In this document: piece by piece, positions 23,765-36,113 of the stretch
Numbering within the stretch: position 1 is the first letter of the stretch
Layout: each line of letters begins with the position of its first letter
Assembly (NCBI RefSeq): GCF_000189635.1
Contig: NW_002476380.1
Coordinates: forward strand, 186,001-250,000
DNA length: 64,000 bases
Source: Tetrahymena thermophila SB210
Lineage: Eukaryota > Ciliophora > Oligohymenophorea > Hymenostomatida > Tetrahymenidae
Direction: 5' to 3'
Notes under the pieces: model-generated
What the model was told of the DNA's origin: nothing
The model's database searches: none
What the model saw: the letters and a program-made list of their open reading frames with translations, nothing else
Translations under genes and position numbers: made by a program

Positions 23765-23876
23765 CTAAAATTAATTAAATAATTTAGTTAGTAATAAATT
23801 AAGTTTAGAAACACATTAAATTAATAAAGTACAATTGACTGCATTGAAAGCTATTTTTTTAATTTAAATATTTTTT

Positions 23877-26718
23877 TCATTAATCTTTGATAAACAATAT
23901 TGGATATCCATTAAAATTATTTGCCAAACAATATGTGTCCCCTTTTTTTATTAGTTAATCTTCACTTATTTTGAAAATATAGATTGATTATTCAGCACAG
24001 CTTTCTTTAATTTCTTTTATTTAAAATTCGTTACTTAAAAAGACTGAATGGTAAAATTTAGTCTAGCTATATTGAGGTAAATTTTGTTATTGATTGAACT
24101 AATAAACCTTTGCATCTGGAGATAGTTTTTATATGTATTTTTAGATTTCTTAATCTAGCTTATTTAAATCTTATTTTTATAATTCTTACTTATTTTTTTA
24201 AAAAAATTGCTTAATTTCTGCTTAGCGTTTGCTTTCCATTTTTTCATTATTTTCACCTGATGATTGATGCTAAATCTTATTTATTTCGTTTGTTTAAAAA
24301 TAATTACTTAAATTATTATCTTTTTTTGGTTAATTGCTTTAGCCTTATAATAAATTATTGTCAAATTAAAATTTTTAATTTGTTGCTATATTTTAAAATT
24401 AATTTACTTAAAATTAAGAACCTGAATTATTTTAATTTGTGTCATAATTTTGTTAATTTGTTTAGTTATAGCTTTGATCAAATTTTTAAATAGCTTAAAA
24501 TTTTTGATCACTTGCATTTTAATTCATATTATTACATAGAATCATCTCTCTTTATTCTCTTTAGAGCTATTCTTGACTATTTTTTCGAGGCATTTTATTA
24601 TACTTTCTTCTTTAATTTTTCTACTCTGCTTCTTCAAAGTCTTATTATTATATAAAATTATTTTTTATTTATGCATTAAAACCTTAATTTATTTAAACTT
24701 CCCTATTATTAATTTCTAATAAACTTTATTCGTTATTTATAAATTGGCTTTATATATCAGAAGTATCATTATTATTATTTTTATTATCATTATTATTATT
24801 ATTATTATTATCTATCTGGCTATTTTTTTTATATATCTGGTTATTATAGTTATCTTTTTGACTATTTAATGGGTATTATTAGCATTTTTCTGGTTATTTT
24901 TGATAACTTTATGGTAATTGTGGAGTTAATTTTTATTGCTGTGGAGTTCTTTATCCACCATCATTATTTTATACACATTATTATTATTATTATTATTAAA
25001 ATAGATTAAATATTACTTATTCTTATTGCTATTACATATTTTATTGCTAAAGTTATTAGGAATTTTTTTTTTGAATATTATTAAGAGATGGATCTGAAAG
25101 AATGTTAATATTTTTTTTTTTGAGAGGTTTTAATTAATTGTTTGTATTCTCTAAGTATCTTCCCTTTCCATTCTTGAAAGCATCAAAATTCATTTATCTT
25201 TCTTTCATCTAATTTTATATTTTGCTCAACGCTTTATTATATTTCTTCTAAAATGGCATATTTTCAAAGCCTAGCTAAATATTTTTTATCTTTTTCTATA
25301 AATCCTGTTTTTCTAAATTTATATTAATTTTTTCAAAATTATTATTATTATTCAACTCAAAGTCTTATTTTTAAATGACAACTTCAATAATATGATTTTT
25401 GTTTTATTCAATAATTTCATTTAAAAATGCAAGATGATTTATATTAGTTAGAAACAAAACAACAAAATTTTTATCAGTTTTTTCTTTAACAAAATAATTT
25501 ATTTTTGGTAGATCATTTATTTCTTGGCTGGAAGATATGCACCAAAATACTTTTTTACTAAAATATTCCCATATATTTTTGTAATATTAAGAAAATTAGT
25601 CATCATAATTCATAGTAAAACCTTGTTTATGTCTTATTGTTTGGATATAAATCTAGTTTATTTCGTATATAATTTTTGGATCATATTTTTTCTTATTAAG
25701 GATGTCTATTCTCATAAAAGCTAAATATTTTCTGTACTTTTGGTCTTAATATTCTTTTGAGTTAATATCTGTTGTAAGACTGAGAGTGTATATTTTGACA
25801 AGTTTACTTTATAGAATATATTCAAAAGCCTCCTTAAACTATGAACCATTTTACCCATAAATTATAAAATAAAATTATCTATTATCACTTTAAGTAAAAT
25901 CTTTAATTCTAAAGTTAATATCAAAAGCAAAGTTAACTTTAAATTATTAGCATAACTCTGTTTACAATTTTGTACTGTTTCTTAGCTGCAGATATTAATT
26001 TCTGGGTAAATAAAACAAAAATTAGTATAAGGTTTCATAAATTGATTGAATATGCTCTTTTATCTTTTATATTTCACTTGGGTTTTTATTTTTCACTTCT
26101 AAATATAATTTATGTACATTTTATATTTCCTTATTAGGCTTTAATATTTTAAATCTTTTATCTACATTAATAGCAAAATAGCTATTTAGCACTAAAGCAT
26201 CATAATAAGATTTCACATTTATTTCGATTTTATTGCTTTAAAATTCCTCATTAACTTTAGGATTTTTGAATATTAAAGATTCATCATTTGAATCATTTTA
26301 AAGTTCTGCTGTTTCATCATAAATTTTCGATTCTATTTTATAAATTATAAACTAAAATATAATCATTTTACCAAATCATTTAAAATTTACGCAGCAGCGC
26401 TTGTTCATTAATAGAGTCATCATCTTATTCGTTCCCTTCGGATGATACTAGTTCTTAATCTTCTTCTTCTTCATATTCAGATTCGCTCTCATTATCTGTA
26501 GTTATACTGCTATCATTTGCATAAGGAGTACTTATTTTTGATTATTTTCTTTCAATGTCATCTAAAATTGCTTTTATTTACTAATAAATTTCTTCAGTGT
26601 TGCATATAAATTAGCACTCTATGTTTTCTTTAACAGCATTTTACTAAAATTTCTAAAATTTTTTTAAAACCTCAAGAGCTGTTAAACTACTATCTATGCT
26701 TATAACTCTTCCCACCAT
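23877..26718 (-). CDS. 927-residue Q/N-rich protein of unknown function
   Basis: Two exons separated by one 58 nt intron (26333-26390) give exactly 928 codons from ATG 26718 (MVGRVISIDSSLTALEVL) to TGA 23877-23879. Residues ~70-115 form an acidic Ser/Glu/Asp stretch. Residues ~130-420 are a globular alpha/beta region including IIYGQNGSQFKEAFEYIL, whose GxxG-like turn recalls a KH RNA-binding domain, and VVLFLTNINHLAFLNEII. The second half is low-complexity Gln and Asn, with a poly-Asn run at 24775-24812 and poly-Gln runs near 24975, then a short ordered C-terminus (SIYIFKISEDQLIKKGDTY). The Q/N tract is prion-like and would favour condensates or RNA granules. That reading and the KH hint are inference; no family was firmly recognised. 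No signal peptide or membrane segment. Confidence 0.85.
24772..24812. repeat. ATT/AAT trinucleotide run (poly-Asn coding)
   Basis: Trinucleotide microsatellite inside the Q/N-rich gene; read on the minus strand it is mainly AAT codons, giving a poly-Asn run. A similar ATT run at about 24974-24996 is read in another phase as TAA, giving poly-Gln. Confidence 0.85.
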
Positions 26719-27347
26719 AGTACTTTATTTTTAAAAAGCTACTTTTAATTTTAAATTTGATTACTTAATTAATTTCTAATATCTAATTTTTTTACAAAAT
26801 GCTGAGACTCCAAACCAATATTAAACTGTATATTTTGATACCTATATACATACATATATTAGAAAATAATACACTTTTTTTAAAAGTATTTTATATCAGC
26901 AAAAAAATTAAAAATTAAAAAAATGTAATGAAATTAATAAGGAAATATTAAAATTTTATTTATTTTTAGCATTTAAAATAAATTATCTAAGATTAAATTT
27001 TATAAAAATCAAATTAAATAGATTTATCTTAAAATATTTATTTTTTAATTGAAGTAATTATCTATCTATTTTAAAGGATTCTTCTGTTCTAAAATTTAAA
27101 AAAAAGTAATTGTATTGAACAAATATTTATTCCTTTTCATGTTTTATAAAACCATTTAATCAAATAAAGATTTAATAGAATTTTCTATTTTGTAAAATAA
27201 AAATATCAATTTAAGAAATAAAAAGTATTTTATTAATTTAAAAACTATTTATTACTTTTTATTTTTAATAGATACAAATAAATATATATATATTTTTTAA
27301 TTAATTAATAACAGGAAAACTTTGAAATATTTAGCAATAAACACAGT
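26719..27347. other. Intergenic spacer
   Basis: About 630 bp of very A/T-rich sequence between two minus-strand genes, including the promoter of the Q/N-rich gene. Nothing else recognised. Confidence 0.55.
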
Positions 27348-29492
27348 TCATATCATCTTTGTATTTTTATTAATATTTGATGACTGCTTTTATAGAGTAT
27401 CCTTATGCATTGGTTTTTTATAATAAATATCGTCTTTGTTTTTAATTATTGCATAAAATCTAGACTCCAAAGGTATTACTCCTTAAAATAGTTTTTCTAC
27501 TTTTCTTTTTTAGTAGTTATTTAAAGATAAAACATTGTATAAAGGAGTATGCTCAATTTTACGGCTGTTGATTTCTTTAGCCCTTTTATTTCTTTCATCA
27601 TCAATAACTATTTTTTTATTTAGTTATGTATTGATTTTTATTGATTAGAGTTGTTGTTTATATAAAAATAATACCTTTTTAATATTCTGGCATGTTCTTC
27701 CATATAGCATCCATATAATTTTCATCATTAGGATTTTTTTAAGTTGCTTCAACATTACCCTTCTATTTTATAATTTCATCTATTTTTATTTTTCTGTAAT
27801 TGTTCATCATATAAAGTCTAAGAGGGTATTTAATTCCATTTTCCTTTTCAAAAAAAATTGATGTTTAGAATTTATTTTTATTTTTTAAATATTGATTTTA
27901 CTTCTCTTATTTCATTACTTAGCTTTCTTCTCTGTTTAAGCTTTATATCCTACTAGTTAACTATTTTTTATATTCTATTTGAGTCTATTGTTTTATCCTC
28001 TAGCAAATCAGAAGCCTCAGCATAATTGATAATTGAAGACATGTTCAGGCTTTAATTATTTAGTGGATTTAGCTTTATATTATTTCTTTATTAGTTGGCT
28101 TATTTAATTTACTCAGCTATTTTTTACTAACTGCTTCTCTAATTTGAAGAGAAAAATCTTTACTTTTTATGTTCTTTCCTATTTTTATTAGAATAAAAAT
28201 CCTCTTAAATACAAATGAAATAATTTTATGCTAAATAAATATTTTGAAAGTGAGATAAAAAGTATATTTTTTTATTTCAATATAAAATTACTTAAATTTA
28301 AAGTAAGCATTTTCTAAGTCATCTAGAAGTACTTTCCTTTAATCTTTAGTAATTTGATTAGGTTTAGGCAATAAAAATAAGCTCTCTCTTACTCTTCTGC
28401 TACTGCTTTGGTTTTAATTAAGAGCTTTATAATTACTAACATTTGGAGATTCAAGAAACTCCATCTCATTTTCAGGATTATTTTGGCTCATTTACTCATT
28501 TATATAGTAACTATTATGATATGTTTATTCGCTATTTTAGATATTTTAAGTATTTAATTTTGTTAAATCTAAAGAAAGTATTTTCTTTCTTTCTTAAGGC
28601 GTTAAAGCTTGTATATTAATATTCTTTTTTTCATTTTTATAAGTTGATTATATAGAGGGAAGACCTTAATTTTATTGTATCATGTATTATTATAAATTTT
28701 ATAGTTTTGAGACATCTTTTATATTTTGTGTTTGACTAATATTTTATTCTCTAAGGCATTTTGGCAAGTATTTATTTACAGGATCATATTCCTCAGGAAC
28801 AAAATAATCATTCTAACTACTACTATTAAAGTCATAAGATCTATTTACTTTTTTAAGTTATTCTTTGTCTTAAGCTTTCATCAAATTAGCGCTATGCCTC
28901 TCGATAAATGTAGGTTAACCTGTTTCTAATTTGATAAAATAAAATATTAAGCTTATTTTACAGTTGTTAAAATAATTAGCAATATTATGAAGACCATTTA
29001 ACAATAAAAAAGGATTTAATTTTTAATAAATGACTAACTTTTCCAAAACTATGTATTGCCAGCATTATTTTTTGATGATTCCAGTTAGTTCTAAGATATC
29101 ATACATCAAACTCTAGAAAAAAGTAGAGCTTATAAATATTTAGTGATAAAATAATTTTGAAGATTGATAATAATCAAAGCAAATTTTAAGATAGCTGCCT
29201 CTATTTTAATTTTCTAAAAGAAAAATAAATTATGTTTGTTTGAATGAATGAATAAATAATAAACCAATGAATAATTTTTAACAAGATATTTAATAATGTT
29301 GTAATTTTTCAGCAATTGGATGGTTAAAACTAAAATTTATAAAGTATTTCTATATTAAGTATAATTCAATTTTTAGCAAGCAAAATAAATAAGTAAAAAC
29401 ATTTGTATAAATTAAAAAATAAATTTATAAATTATTTAAGGATAAAGTTTTTTTATTTTATCGTAATATCTCAGAATTATTTTTAATTACAT
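27348..29492 (-). CDS. Unknown protein with helical N-terminus and charged Q/N-rich body
   Basis: Reading from ATG 29492 (MQLKIILRYYDKIKKLYP) to TGA 27348-27350 needs six or seven short introns; 29330-29400, 29214-29282 and 28926-28961 keep frame, while the junction near 28.17-28.33 kb is uncertain. The first ~150 residues are mostly hydrophobic helices (SLMYDILELTGIIKKQCWQY, IVLEKLVIYQKLNPFLLLNG) without a clean transmembrane segment. The middle is polar, with SYDFNSSSQNDYFVPEEYDP and TPQERKKILSLDLTKL. The C-terminal third is basic and helical (KRKVEKLFQGVIPLESRFY). No domain was recognised. The start and first exon are the weakest part, as the upstream spacer is only ~290 bp to the divergent UBA gene at 29779. 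Confidence 0.6.
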
Positions 29493-29778
29493 CCCATTTT
29501 ATGCATTTGACTATTTTTTAATTTGTCTATTATATAATATAATTAATAGTAAGATTGATTATAATTCAACACTTTTTAGATTATCATAAATAATAATACT
29601 TATTTATTAAATTATAAGAATTATTTATTTGCTTTCTTTATAAATTAATTAATTCAAAAATTTACTGATTTTCAAAATAATAATTTATATTAAAAAAAAT
29701 TCTAACAAAACAAGATTTTTTATAAGCAGAAAGCTGTATAAAAAACAATAACATACACAACTTTGCAAATAAATAAAA

Positions 29779-31047
29779 ATGTCTTCTCTTATGGAAAAAA
29801 TAAGACATCGTTAAAATTAAAGGGCCAACAATAATATGCATACTAATGGGTTTGATTATCAAAATTAGTAATTAATTAACTAAGGATTTTGTGATCCAAA
29901 AGCTAATTATAAAGCTTTAACTAAATCTGAGGGAAATGTATAAATGGCTATCTAAATTCTTATGTAGAAGCAGCAAGATAAAAAACAAAAAGAGGACTTA
30001 AAATAAAAAAGAAATAATTTAATGGGAAGCTACTTTTAAGAAAAGAAAGACTTAAAAATAGCGTAAAAACTTTAAAAATATAAAATTGCACTTTAATTAC
30101 TTCAACCAGCAATCTAAGAAAACAACTTAGGACCGAAAATTCAGCATTTTTGCTCTCTTGGATATGACAATCAAGCTAAAGTAGCTAAAATCTTATTAAA
30201 ATATAATGGTGATTTGAATGAAACACTTAAACATATTGAAAAAAAATCTTTTTGGAATAAAAATAAATTTAAATTACCCTAGGAATCAGAATCGATTATA
30301 AATATTAATCAATCTAATTAACCTTAAAGCAATCCTAACCCTTAGCAATATTTTCCTCCTCAGCATTAATAGCCTACCTATTAAAATCCTTAATATTATC
30401 CTCCTCAATATTAATAGTAAAATGCTCCAAATTAATAAATTCTATCAAATATGACCTCTTCATATTAATAATAGTAATAATAATAGTTTAATTTTAACTA
30501 TCCTACATAAAGTTAAATTTAGTAACAGTAAACAAATGATCAAAAAAATAATTATCCTAATTTGCTTCAACTATATTATCCTCAAAGCTCATAAGCTACT
30601 CCTAATTAATTGAGCTAATCGTAAGCTGCTTAGTCAAATTAAAACTAAATGAGCTAATTGTAGATGTAATAAAATTAAATTAACTCTTAAAGTGCTTGCT
30701 AGTAAGTAGATTCTGATGCTATGAGGCAAATGATATTTTCTAAATAAGATGAAATTAATTAGAGTTTACAAAAATAAACTCAAAATTAAGATAAAAATAT
30801 TTAAATAAAAGATGAAGATGTTGAAATTTATATCTAAAAAAATTAATTTTTAATATAATAAGGATTCAAATAAGCATAAAAGAATATTAAAGCTTTAATT
30901 TAATGTAATGGAAACGAACATTAAGCTCTTAAAATTCTTCAACAACAAATGGTAAATAAATAATAAAACAAATTATAGAAAAAACAAATTAATAAAAATA
31001 ATAATCAAAATTTTAATAGCTCCTCAAGCTCATCAGACTCTGATTGA
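29779..31047 (+). CDS. Protein with three UBA-like segments and a Q/P/Y-rich middle
   Basis: Intron-free frame of 423 codons (422 residues), MSSLMEKIRHRQNQRANNN to a poly-Ser/Asp tail and TGA 31045-31047. Three segments have the UBA pattern of a three-helix bundle: LINQGFCDPKANYKAL with KSEGNVQMAIQILM near the N-terminus; FCSLGYDNQAKVAKILL with YNGDLNETLKHI around residues 115-150; and FLIQQGFKQAQKNIKAL with CNGNEHQALKILQQQM near the C-terminus. UBA domains bind ubiquitin or related partners. Between the second and third UBA-like segments lies ~190 residues rich in Gln, Pro, Tyr and Asn with repeated QYYPPQYQQQ-like units, a prion-like linker. Shuttle or condensate functions are possible, but there is no UBL domain as in Rad23 or ubiquilin. 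No membrane segments. Confidence 0.8.
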
Positions 31048-31894
31048 TATGAAAATATAAATTATATATGTATTTAATTCAAAATTTATATTTAAACATA
31101 TTTAAAAATAAATATATTTTTTTATTAAGATAATTATAATAAACTTATGTGAGAAAAGAAAAACTATTTAAAAAAATACTTATACTCTAAATAAATAATT
31201 TTATTTCTTCTTAAACTTTGAAATTGGTTAAATCACAATCATTTATTTAATTTATGAAATCTGAAATTATATTAACTATTTAAATCAAGGTTATATTTTA
31301 TACAAAGAATAATTTATGTTAGTTTGATTTTTATTCAATTCCAATAAGAATTTTTCTATTTCTTTCTAGCTTGAAAATAACTTTAAAAATTATTTTCTTG
31401 TGATTTTCATTAAAGAAAAAAAAATTAATTGAGTAATTTTTTGATAAATTATTATTTGAATTTTAAATATTTTAAACAATAAAATTTTTAATAAAAAATA
31501 ATAATTTTAATGTTTTCACAAATCAAACAAATAATATTTGAATTCATTATTTAAATCTTAGAATAATTTAAAATTAATACATAAAATTGATTTTAATTAT
31601 TAAGAATAAATTCTATTATAAATAAAATCTTTAATAAAATGTTTTTATAATTTATAAGGAAACTATTTGTTTAAGATTGACCATAATAATTATGATAAAT
31701 GATGATAATTAATTATTAAACAAAATTCTAACTATTAGCTTAAAATTCAAGATATTAAAAATTAGCTAAAATTTATTATAATTAATTAATATCTTTCTGA
31801 TGGTATTATAAATTAAATTTGAAATTAGCGCAAAAAAAATAAATAAATAAAAAATAAACAATTATTAGCAAGAGTTTATAAAATACTAATTTTT
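31048..31894. other. Intergenic spacer
   Basis: About 850 bp of A/T-rich sequence between two plus-strand genes. It contains the ubinuclein-like promoter. No coding frame or repeat recognised. Confidence 0.55.
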
Positions 31895-34826
31895 ATGATT
31901 TCTCCTAGTGAGAGTTAAAAGACGTAGTAGTAAATACTACCAAATTTTGGCTTTTGCTAAGATAAATAAATATTTTAACACGATTTAAATGAAAATAATA
32001 TTAATTAGTAACATTAGAAAATATTATCTAAAATTGAAGAGAAACCTAACATTAAATAAAACAAACATATATTAGAAAGAATGCATGATGAGCAAAGCCA
32101 TGATGAAGAGCATGAACTCAGAGGTTATGAGTGGATATAGTCAACAAATGAAGAGGATTTTTAAATAATGAAAAATGTTTGTTATTTAGAATAATTTTTA
32201 GATATGTATGATGATCTCGAAGAAGAAGATTTTCTTCATCTTGATATACCATAGTTTATGCAATATTTAGAAAATTCAGAAAGTGAATCTGAGAGCATTT
32301 AATCAGATGAAGAAGAAATGGAAGATTAATTTGAAGATAATGACCTAATTTAAAATGTAAACACTCATAGATATAGTGAATCTAGACTATTAAACACAAA
32401 TTTAAAAAATGAATGTAATAAGATTATTAAAAATAAATAAAGCATTTTAAGACCAATTTATTAATGCATTAATTAGAAGGAGTTAAGAAAACAGATGAAT
32501 TTCAAAAGTTCGATTAACCAGCAAATAATGCTGAATCTACTATGAATGCTGAAGCTGTAGTTAAAAACAATAAAATCATTACAAATATGAAGAATAAAGG
32601 AAAAAATTAAATGAGCTAGAATAGCATAGATTCCCAAAGAGAAGATGACATTTACTCTTAAATTAATCAAAAAGGTAAGGCAAAAAGATACTAAAGCTCT
32701 CTAGCTCTACTTGCTTAAGAACAGTTTATTAGAATTTCAAAATATGGAGATATTGCATTAACATCTAACATTGCTAGAAAGAATCCTAAATCTGACGATT
32801 TTTATGATCAGGAAGATTCATTTATAGATGATGATTAGGTAGATACAGAATTAAAATAGCTTGCTATATGTGAAGCTGATTATGATGACTTTTTTATGGT
32901 AGAAGGTAATTTGTTTTTCTTATAAACAACAAACATTTATTATAAATATAATACTTTGAAATATTTAAAATCAATTATGAAATAGGTGGATTGTAAGATT
33001 TAGTTAAAAGTAGTGAGTTTAGAGAAAGACTTAAGGATATTTAAGAGTATAGAGATACTAAAAAAATAGAGAATCATCTCAAAACAGATAAAAAGGAAAA
33101 GCAACCAAATCCGAAAATAAAAATAAGCTCTGAAAATAGTAAAAACTTAAGTTTTAATGAAAAAAAATAATAAGGTCTTAATCTTCTAATGGACGCTGAG
33201 GATGAGGAAGATGATAAATAAATTAAAAAAAAGAAAAAAAATGCAGCTAAAAATAAAAAATAATTCGATTTACTCCATCTTAAATAACCCACATTTTAAG
33301 AAGAAATGCTTTAAAATGCTTAAAATACAAAAATTTAACCTGCTAAAACTTAACCAAATGAAAAGTTAACAAAAAATTATAAGAAATAGAATCAAAAAAG
33401 CACAAAGGACAGTTGTGAATAAATTTCAAATAATGAAATTGATTTAAAAAGCAAAGATATGGCTTAACAAGACACAAAAGCTAAAGCTGAAGGTGATAAT
33501 ACTAATAAAATTATTTGCTTATAAAATATAAATAATATTCACTAATAAAATTAATAAGCTGCTTATGATCAATAAATATCTCGTAAAAGAACAAAAAAAT
33601 CCTCCAATCCCATTCCTGAAATCCCTGAAAAAATTGAAATAAGTAAATAATAAAGGAAAAAAAAGAGTACTTAGAAACCAAAGCAATCAGGAAATTAAGA
33701 CGAAGATGAATTAGCTAAAGCAGTTATAGTAATTGATGATACTGATGAGGAATAATAAATTTAAAATTAAAAAAGAAATTCAACAACTATTGATAAATCT
33801 TAAGAAGTTAATTAAATATAATAAAAATAAAATATTGGATTTGCAGAAAACTAATCTACACCAGGAAAATTATAATAATAACTAAGCAATAGCAAACCAA
33901 TAATTTAGATTAATGTTAGCTCATCAAAAAAATTAAATGAAAACTCAAACAATCAACCTCAACCAAAAGATAGGATCAGACTTGTTAAAGCATTAAAAAT
34001 TAAACATACTTACTCTGATACAAGAGATACTGAAAATTATATAAAAACAAGAAGTTAGAGAAACGAATCTAAATCAGCTTCTCAATAAGACATTGATTCA
34101 GTAAGTGAAATGCTTCCTTCTACTAAAAATAATAAAACAGAGTAATATAAAAAAAATAATTAAAAATCGTTATAAAATTTAGAAAGTAACTCCATTTAAT
34201 CATTATAAGACATGCAAATAAATAAAAAAAGAAATGCTAATTCTGTAGACCAAAAATAAATTTCTTATCTTAAAGATATCAAATAATCTGAAGAAATTTC
34301 ATAATCAAAGGTAGCAAAAAGATCATTATCTTTAGTGAATAGTAAAGTATTTCTAGAAGAGCAACCATTAGAATTTAAAAGCAAAATTGATGAACAATAA
34401 AGCTAAAAATTAAAAAGAAAGATAATTAACCCTAAAAAAAAAGATTAATTAGATTCTGTTGACAATAAAAAAGAAAGCAGAAATAGTGGTAATTATAATA
34501 AAGACTAGTAAAAAACTGAAAATAATAATAATAATAGCACTAATGAAAATGATTCTATGATTAATAAATTGAAATAAAATTTAGATCAAGCAGAATAGAA
34601 AGTACAGAAAAGCAATAAAAGTAAAAAAGATAAAGATAAAAGCTAAGAAGCAGATGTTATGGTAAAATATTTATATTTTTAAGAATTTTATAATGATTTA
34701 TGATAATAAACAATAAAGGTATTGTAAAAAAATATTACAAAAACTGATAAGAGAAAAAGAGACAAAGATATAGCTGAGGAGGCAAACATAATAGCTTAAA
34801 AAAGTGATAAAAGAATAAAAGAGTGA
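31895..34826 (+). CDS. Ubinuclein/Hpc2-like HIRA-complex subunit
   Basis: Four exons, with introns 32415-32476, 32906-32985 and 34662-34718, give exactly 911 codons (910 residues) from MISPSESQKTQQQILPNFGF to TGA 34824-34826. The diagnostic block is at 32790-33010: SDDFYDQEDSFIDDDQ, followed by a DYDDFFMVEGGLQDLV continuation across an intron. This matches the Hpc2-related (HRD/HUN) domain of ubinuclein and yeast Hpc2 (YDxxDxFIDDSE..GFF). That domain binds histone H3.3-H4 and works with HIRA in replication-independent nucleosome assembly. The N-terminus has a His/Asp/Glu-rich stretch with acidic clusters. The C-terminal two thirds are Lys/Asn/Gln/Ser-rich and disordered, with many basic patches suited to nuclear import and DNA contact. 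The ubinuclein middle domain was not identified. The family call rests on one short but characteristic domain. Confidence 0.75.
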
Positions 34827-35411
34827 GTGAATTACTATCATTATTTAGAAATATTATTTTAAATAGAAAAAACCAAGTTAAGCTTTATAATAAAAATAAG
34901 ATTAACTCTTATTTATCATAATAACAATCAAAACATAAAATGATTAAGATAAATATAAAATAAATAAATAAAAATTTTCAATTATTATGTTTTTCAATTA
35001 ATAAAATAACATCAAAATTAGAAAATTAGAATTTTTCATAATAAACTTAAAATAAAGGATGTCATAAAATTTTGTTTAATTTAATTTAAAAGATGTATGT
35101 ATGTTGTTAGTTAGTTAGTAAATTAATTAGTTAAATAAGTAATCATGTTTTTTTTGAATAAACAAATTCAAAGATTTGTTTGCTTTCTTTGTAATATTTA
35201 TGTAAACAAGAGAATGTAATTAGTTGGAAAACGCCTTTTAAATATTTTTATTTTAATTTCGATTTTTGGTAAAAACATTTAACAAAAATAATTTTTTAAT
35301 TTCTTATTAAGATAAATAATCCAATAGTTTATATCAAGTAAATACACATAAAACTAATTCTATATTATTATTTATTTAATTTTGTTTTCATCAAATAATC
35401 CCTTCAATCAT
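34827..35411. other. Convergent intergenic region
   Basis: 585 bp between convergent 3' ends; A/T-rich with short ttagttag and attcattcatt repeats. No gene seen. Confidence 0.55.
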
Positions 35412-36113
35412 TCATTCATTGATTTATTTTTTTTAATTTTCAATAAATTACTTATAATGATTTTATATTATTTCGGTTAAGGAATTGTCTTTAATTAAAA
35501 AATTTAGTTTGTGATCTCCATCTTTGTATGATATAAATTTTATCCCTTTAACTTTTTCTAAAATTTCTAGAGAGTTTTTGTAAGGGATTGTTGAGTCTTT
35601 CTCTCCATGTAATAGCAAAATGTTATGGCCTAAATTATTTTCATTTATTTTATTTAATACATCATCAATAGTAATGTCAAGTTCTCCAGCCAATCTTAGA
35701 AATCTGATGAGTGCTGGTGCAATCAAAATTATTGGTCCCTTCCAATATCCATAAGCTAGTAACAAAAGACCAATTGCTCCTCCCCAGCTCTCTCCAAATA
35801 TGACATCTGGTTGATCTTTTAGAATTGCGTCTGCTTATATTTTTAGACAGTTTTTTAAACACTCTGATCCAGATTTTGATATTTTAAACAAATTTCTAAA
35901 TAAACATCTTGGAAAACTGTTTGTATAAAATATGTTCCATCTAGATACTTTCATGCCAGGAGTTGAACACTATATAAAACGTTTTTCTAAATATGGTTAT
36001 TTCTCTTTTATTAAATCTCCTTCTAACCCATGCAAAAACTGTACCTTCAGCTATATTTTGTCTTTTATCTCTTCATCTTTTCTTTTAAATATCTTAAATA
36101 CAGAAGTAATCAT
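35412..36113 (-). CDS. Alpha/beta-hydrolase-fold enzyme
   Basis: Intron-free frame of 234 codons (233 residues), ATG 36113 (MITSVFKIFKRKDEE) to TGA 35412-35414. It carries the full hydrolase triad in order: nucleophile Ser in FGESWGGAIGLLLL (GxSxG elbow), acid Asp in LLLHGEKDSTIPY and His in KDGDHKLN. The oxyanion region may be QFLHGLEGD. The LHGxxD..IPY spacing is typical of serine esterases, lipases and peptidases. The short length leaves no lid domain, and there is no signal peptide, so a small cytosolic esterase or acyl hydrolase is likely; the substrate cannot be inferred. Only the C-terminal half lies in a frame free of TAA/TAG, so standard-code annotation would report a truncated protein. 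Confidence 0.85.

Larger units (their letters stand above)
23337..23876. other. Convergent intergenic region with repeats
   Basis: This 540 bp lies between the 3' ends of two convergent genes. It holds a 50 bp direct duplication and an (AAAT)n microsatellite, annotated separately. No coding frame seen. Confidence 0.6.

Noticed and set aside
26900-27300. Long A/T homopolymers as LINE or SINE tails
   Set aside because: Such runs occur in every spacer of this window and have no attached element body or target-site duplication.
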